Assembly: GCA_020216925.1 (NCBI GenBank)
Contig: JAIWOL010000079.1
Coordinates: 1 to 10,000, forward strand
Length of the DNA: 10,000 nucleotides
Direction of reading: 5' to 3'
Origin: Thiobacillus sp.
GTDB lineage: Bacteria > Pseudomonadota > Gammaproteobacteria > Burkholderiales > Thiobacillaceae
Part shown: positions 6,373 to 10,000 of the stretch, in pieces
Layout: each line of letters begins with the position of its first letter
Position numbering within the stretch: position 1 is the first letter of the stretch
The notes under the pieces: generated by a model
What the model was told of the DNA's origin: nothing
Databases searched by the model: none
Seen by the model: only the letters and a program-made list of their open reading frames with translations
Position numbers and translations under genes: made by a program

Positions 6373-7858
6373 ATGCGACTCAACCCTCTTGCCGCCCTGA
6401 TGATGGGTCTGACCGTATCGGCCGGTGTGCATGCCGCCTCGCCGCTATCCGCCCTGAGCCAGGTTGGTGGAAACTATTTTCACGCCACCACAGGCGGGTT
6501 CAATGCCGAAATCGCCGCCTTCGACGCACTGACCGGTACCTTGTGGGTGTCGGGCGTGACCGGCGTGGATGTACTCAACATCACGCCTGGCGGACTGACA
6601 TTCAACAGCCGCATCGATCTCTCCAGCTACGGCGCGATCAACAGCATTTAACGGGGTGGCCGCCTTTGCCATTGAAAACACCACCAACCGCGAGCTGCCT
6701 GGCATAGTGCAGTTCTACGACACCGTCACCCGCAGCCTCACCAGCGGCATCAACACCGTGACCGTGGGGTCGCTGCCCGACATGCTGGTCTTCAGCGCCG
6801 ACGGCAGCAAGCTGCTGGTGGCCAACGAAGGCACTCCCAACACCTACGGCAGCGCCACCGACCCTGTGGGCAGCGTGAGCATCATCGACATGAATACCCG
6901 CACAGTCACCAATGTGAGTCTGGGTGGGGCCATCCCCACCTCGGGCAGCGGTCTGCGCAGTGGTATTGGCATGAACTACGAGCCCGAATACATCGCCATC
7001 AACCAGGCCGGCACCCAGGCCTGGATCACCCTGCAAGAACACAACGCCATCGCCACGCTGGATCTGACGACCAACCAGTTCACCGGCATCGCCGGTCTGG
7101 GACTGAAGGACTACAGCCTGCCAGGCAATGCGATCGACCCGAGCGACAGTGCTCCCATTGAATTGATCAACGTGAGCCTCAAAGGTGCCTACCAGCCCGA
7201 CACCATCGTGTCCTACGAAGTAGGCGGCCAAACCTATCTGGTCATGGCCAACGAAGGCGATGCCCGTGAGGACGATGGAGACGTGGGCCGTGCCGGCACC
7301 CTGTTTGGCACCGCCGCGCCACTCAACCGCATCAACGTCATCAAAGATCTGTCGAGCGCCAGCGACCTGGTGAGCATGGGGGGGCGTTCCTTCAGCATCC
7401 GTGATGTCAATGGCAACATCGTCTTCGACAGCGGCAATATCCTGGAATCCGAAGCCATTCTGCGCGGTATCTACGACGACCGCCGCAGCGACGACAAGGG
7501 TGTGGAACCAGAAGGCCTGGCCCTGCAGACAATAGCCGGTCGCACGTTTGCCTTCATTGGCCTGGAACGCACCAGCAAGGGAGCCGTCGCGGTTTTTGAT
7601 ATCACCGACCCGGCCAATGCCAGCTTTGTCGACATGATAGTCACGGACGGCACCAACCGCCCTGAAGGGATAGTCACGTTCGTCAAGGACGGCATGATCT
7701 ACCTGGCCATTTCCAACGAAGGGCTGGGCAACGCCGCAGCAACCGGCATGAGCACCTCACTGTACAGCCTGGCCCCCGTGCCCGAAGCCGAAACCTACGC
7801 CATGATGCTCGCCGGCCTCGGTCTGGTAGGCTGGGCGGCGCGTCGCCGCAAGCAGTAA
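6373..7858 (+). pseudogene. Choice-of-anchor I family PEP-CTERM protein, frameshifted
   Basis: The start at 6373 has GGAG six bases upstream and a signal peptide (MRLNPLAALMMG...VHA, cut near residue 21). The first frame runs to a TAA at 6649-6651 after 92 residues (...SSYGAINSI). The next frame continues at once from AAC at 6650 (NGVAAFAIEN...) with no further stop to 7858, giving about 494 residues in all. The product is a secreted beta-propeller-like protein of the choice-of-anchor I family. Telling segments are LPDMLVFSADGSKLLVANEG, GSVSIIDM, QAWITLQEHNAIA, YLVMANEGDARE, VEPEGLAL and FIGLERTS. The C terminus is a PEP-CTERM sorting tag: VPEAETYAMMLAGLGLVG, then WAARRRKQ, the signal for exosortase-dependent processing. 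The tag reads PEA rather than PEP. The function of the propeller part is unknown. The single shift with an otherwise clean frame suggests a recent mutation, a phase-variable or recoded site, or a sequencing error. Confidence 0.85.
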
Positions 7859-7882
7859 TCCGCTACGCGGCTTTACTCCCGG

Positions 7883-7913
7883 CGCGGGCGGCTCAAGCCG
7901 CCCGCGTTGTTTT
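7883..7913 (+). terminator. Intrinsic terminator after the PEP-CTERM gene
   Basis: CGCGGGCGGCT (7883-7893) pairs perfectly with AGCCGCCCGCG (7896-7906) across a two-base gap and is followed by TTGTTTT. It lies 24 bases after the stop and closes the plus-strand gene before the convergent flagellar genes. Confidence 0.8.
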
Positions 7914-8111
7914 GTGGCCTGCGTGATCCGCGTGCCGCAAGGCGCCGATCCTTGATTTTCCAACTTCTGCCCGTCCCCGCGACCTCTGTCAGACAGGTTT
8001 GCGGCGGAATCGCTTGATGAGTCTCGCGTCGTCAATCTGAAGGCGAAGTGGGTCCTTCAACTCGAGGCCGGTGAAGTAATGTGGGGCGAATGCGATATTG
8101 GCATTCACGGA

Positions 8112-8924
8112 TTATCTGGCGCTAGCGCCGGGTTTCGGGGGTGGAGGGGTGGAAACGGCTTTGCTGACGGGGATTTCTTCGGCCAGGTCGGGCAGGCTGG
8201 ATAGGATCATCAGTTCCACCCGGCGGTTGCGCGCCCTGCCCTCCGGCGTGGCGTTGGTGGCCACCGGCTGGCTGGCCTCGCGGCCAATGGCGTAGAGGCG
8301 GACGGGGTCGATGCCGCTGTCTGCAAACAGCCGCACCACGCTGCTCGCGCGCACGGCTGAAAGCTCCCAGTTGGACGGGAATTGCGCGCTGCTGATCGGC
8401 ACGTTGTCGGTGTGGCCGGTGATTTCCAGATTGAAGGGTTCACGCGCCAGCGTGGCGGCAACAGCGCGCAGTACGCCCAGCGAAGCGGGCTGCAGGTTGG
8501 CTTCACCCGGCCGGAACAGAACATTGGCGTTGATTTCGATGGTGACGCCGCGCCGGCTTTGGGTTACGCGCACCTTGCCTTCCTTGACCAGCGGCCCCAT
8601 GGCTTCCAGCAGGTTGTTGGCCACCGCTTTCATGTGTTCGCGTTCCTCCAGCGCCTGTTGCTGCTTGAGCGTGCGCTGTTTCATTTCGGGCGGCACAGGC
8701 TGGGCCGGGCGGGGGTTGGGCACGGGCGAATCAAGCGCAGCCGGTGTCCGCCCAAACGCGCTGCCGAGCGAATCGGCAAGCACGCGGTACTTGCTTTCGT
8801 TGACTGCCGACACGGCGTACATCACCACAAAAAAGGCAAACAACAGGGTGATGAAGTCGGCGTAGGAGATCAGCCAGCGGTCAGTGTTTTCGTGTTCGAA
8901 GGCAATACGGCGGCGGCGGCGCAT
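8112..8924 (-). CDS. motD: Flagellar motor stator protein MotD (MotB/OmpA-like)
   Basis: This 270-residue protein is the peptidoglycan-anchored stator subunit that pairs with MotC to drive flagellar rotation. A basic N terminus (MRRRRR) precedes WLISYADFITLLFAFFVVMY, the single membrane segment. Asp23 in SYADF is the ion-binding aspartate equivalent to Asp32 of E. coli MotB. A proline-rich linker and plug region occupies about 60-110. The OmpA-like peptidoglycan-binding domain (about 125-245) has FRPGEANLQP, TGHTDNVPI (169-177), NWELSAVRA and ARNRRVEL (231-238). The proline-rich tail PPPPKPG is a MotD-like trait. It should be co-transcribed with motC, but a small inverted-repeat element now separates them. 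The start at 8924 fits the family; its ribosome binding site comes from the end of the inserted element and looks weak. Confidence 0.93.
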   Translation of the reverse strand: MRRRRRIAFEHENTDRWLISYADFITLLFAFFVVMYAVSAVNESKYRVLADSLGSAFGRTPAALDSPVPNPRPAQPVPPEMKQRTLKQQQALEEREHMKAVANNLLEAMGPLVKEGKVRVTQSRRGVTIEINANVLFRPGEANLQPASLGVLRAVAATLAREPFNLEITGHTDNVPISSAQFPSNWELSAVRASSVVRLFADSGIDPVRLYAIGREASQPVATNATPEGRARNRRVELMILSSLPDLAEEIPVSKAVSTPPPPKPGASAR

Positions 8925-8927
8925 AAC

Positions 8928-9118
8928 CTAGTGTCCCGTCCCGCAAATTCGCGACATCGGAATGCCGGGTTCGTCCCCATCCTTTGTCGCCAGGCTCGCC
9001 GGGTACCCAACCCGGCTGCGCCTGGCTTCGCGGCTGGAAACGAACCCGACATTCCGATTACGCATGGCTGTTTCTGTATTCAACTGTTTGGTCACGAATT
9101 TACGGGACGGGACACTAG
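8928..9118. mobile_element. MITE-like inverted-repeat element between motC and motD
   Basis: The two ends (8928-8951 and 9095-9118) are 24-base inverted repeats with one mismatch, starting CTAGTGTCCCGTCCCG. Inside, a second inverted repeat of 19 bases (8956-8974 and 9040-9058, one mismatch) surrounds nested hairpins: GCCAGGC (8989-8995) with GCCTGGC (9020-9026), and GCCGGGT (8998-9004) with ACCCGGC (9010-9016). The core between the outer TAs is 185 bases and codes for nothing convincing. Both ends lie in CTAG, and insertion at CTAG with TA duplication is known for IS630-type transposases, so a non-autonomous IS630-like MITE is the best fit. The right-hand CTAG contains the motC stop codon. 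Removing the element with one TA would leave the motC stop, three bases, and the motD ATG. Confidence 0.85.
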
Positions 9119-9852
9119 AGATAGCCCTTCAGTTTGGCTTCGATGATGCGCGGGTTGTCGCCCTGGGCGATGCCGGCCAGCCCGTCGCAGAGAATTTCGC
9201 GTTCGGCGACCTGGCGGGCGATGGCAAATTTGATCTTGTTGGCGATGGGCAGAAACACCAGGTTGGCGAGCCCCACGCCATAGATGGTGGCGACGAAGGC
9301 CACGGCAATGCCGCCGCCCAGTTTGCCGGGGTCGGATAGATTTTCCATGACATGGATGAGTCCCAGCACCGCGCCCAGAATGCCAAGCGTGGGCGCGTAG
9401 CCGCCGGCAATTTCCCAGACTCTGGCGGCCTGGCGTTGGTGGGTTTCGTAGCTGACGATCTGCACGTCCAGCGTGTCGCGCAGCTTGGCGGCGTCGGCGC
9501 CGTCGATGAGCAGTTGCAGGCCGGTTTTCTGGAAGGGGTCACGCGTCATGTTCACGTATTTTTCCAGCGCCAGCACGCCTTCGGTGCGCGCGGTGTGTGA
9601 CCACTGGACGATGCGGCGGATGGTGGCGGGCGCGTCCGATTCTGGCGGCCTGAAGGCCCAGCGCGCCATGCGCACGCCTTTGAGGAAAATGGGAAGCGGA
9701 TGGTGCAGCAACACGGCCGCCAGCGTGCCGGCCACGACAATGACCAGCGCTGCCGGCTGCATGAGGATGCCGAGCTGGCCGCCTTCGAGGGCCTGACCGC
9801 CGACAATGGCGGCAACCCCGAGGGCCAGCCCGATCAGGCTTGCGCGATCCAT
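9115..9852 (-). CDS. motC: Flagellar motor stator protein MotC (MotA/PomA-like)
   Basis: This 245-residue inner-membrane protein is the ion-channel stator subunit that pushes on FliG. Four membrane segments are visible at about 5-22, 33-50, 150-170 and 181-204, with a large cytoplasmic loop between the second and third. The loop carries RTEGVLALE, where Arg89 and Glu97 correspond to the FliG-contacting charges Arg90 and Glu98 of E. coli MotA. Pro154 (YAPTLGILG) and Pro202 (FLPIANKIK) correspond to the two conserved channel prolines. The start ATG overlaps the end of fliA by 19 bases, so it belongs to the fliA transcript. The TAG stop lies in the CTAG of the adjoining inverted-repeat element, but the C terminus (IIEAKLKGYL) has a normal length for the family. 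Confidence 0.93.
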   Translation of the reverse strand: MDRASLIGLALGVAAIVGGQALEGGQLGILMQPAALVIVVAGTLAAVLLHHPLPIFLKGVRMARWAFRPPESDAPATIRRIVQWSHTARTEGVLALEKYVNMTRDPFQKTGLQLLIDGADAAKLRDTLDVQIVSYETHQRQAARVWEIAGGYAPTLGILGAVLGLIHVMENLSDPGKLGGGIAVAFVATIYGVGLANLVFLPIANKIKFAIARQVAEREILCDGLAGIAQGDNPRIIEAKLKGYL

Positions 9853-10000
9853 GCGTCTTCCTTGAGTTTGGCGCGCAGCCGGGCGATGGCCTGGCCGTGC
9901 AGCTGACAGATGCGCGATTCGGATACGCCGAAAACCTCGGCGATTTCACGCAGGTTGAGTTCCTGTTCGTAGTAAAGCGACATCAGCAGTTGTTCGCGTT
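9834..10000 (-). CDS. fliA: Flagellar sigma factor FliA (sigma-28), C-terminal part
   Basis: Only the last 54 residues are in the window; the gene continues past the right edge. They form sigma region 4, the helix-turn-helix that reads the -35 box of class III flagellar promoters. LLMSLYYEQELNLREIAEVF is followed by GVSESRICQLHGQAIARLRA, a pattern specific to FliA among sigma factors. The stop at 9834-9836 lies 19 bases inside motC, so the two genes are translationally overlapped. The order fliA-motC-motD is common in flagellar clusters of beta- and gammaproteobacteria. Confidence 0.92.
   Translation of the reverse strand, partial: REQLLMSLYYEQELNLREIAEVFGVSESRICQLHGQAIARLRAKLKEDAWIAQA

Noticed and set aside
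6656..7858. Treating the second part of the PEP-CTERM gene as a separate gene starting at GTG 6656
   Set aside because: It would lack the signal peptide needed for PEP-CTERM export, has no ribosome binding site, and begins in the middle of a conserved domain shared with the upstream frame.
7964..8089. Plus-strand frame containing KWVLQLEAGEVMWGECDIG, faintly like the end of a DUF1963/YwqG-type protein
   Set aside because: The similarity is confined to a few residues, there is no upstream domain, start or ribosome binding site, and the rest of the frame runs into antisense of motD.
8870..9146. Short proteins encoded across the inverted-repeat element
   Set aside because: The frames are translations of palindromic DNA and extend antisense into motC or motD; no transposase motif is present.
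1..10000. CRISPR arrays, tRNA and rRNA genes
   Set aside because: No regularly spaced repeats with unique spacers, and no cloverleaf or ribosomal RNA signature seen on either strand.

Overview
The window looks like chromosome of a GC-rich, flagellated betaproteobacterium. The basis is the FliA / MotC / MotD gene order on the minus strand, a PEP-CTERM sorting signal of the betaproteobacterial type, and codon use rich in G and C at third positions. I cannot name the genus.

Layout, left to right. (1) 1-90 looks like the outer end of an IS21-type insertion sequence, with two copies of a 23-base repeat and a terminal TGACA. (2) 91-802 has no recognisable gene. Its last 150 bases are strikingly AT-rich and hold a possible promoter, a long hairpin with a direct repeat, and a pentanucleotide tract ending in a strong ribosome binding site. 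(3) 803-6023 is a complete peptide-export locus on the plus strand. It has a 63-residue double-glycine precursor, an intrinsic terminator, an HlyD-type membrane fusion protein, a peptidase-C39 ABC exporter with all catalytic residues, and a TolC-like outer membrane channel. The layout matches microcin V type I secretion: C39 cuts after the Gly-Gly, the ABC protein, HlyD and TolC form the trans-envelope channel, and a 46-residue glycine/leucine-rich peptide is released. No immunity gene is evident. (4) 6024-6372 holds a perfect 32-base palindrome and little else. (5) 6373-7858 is a choice-of-anchor I, PEP-CTERM secreted protein gene broken by one frameshift near 6649. A clear terminator follows. 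(6) 8112-10000, minus strand, is the end of a flagellar cluster: the 3' end of fliA, then motC overlapping it, then motD.

A 185-base MITE-like element with near-perfect terminal inverted repeats sits exactly between motC and motD, at a CTAG site that includes the motC stop codon. Removing it with one TA would put the motD start three bases after the motC stop.

The most interesting items are the single-peptide, immunity-less bacteriocin-like locus with its unusual leader region, the frameshifted PEP-CTERM gene, and the small inverted-repeat element inside the motor operon.
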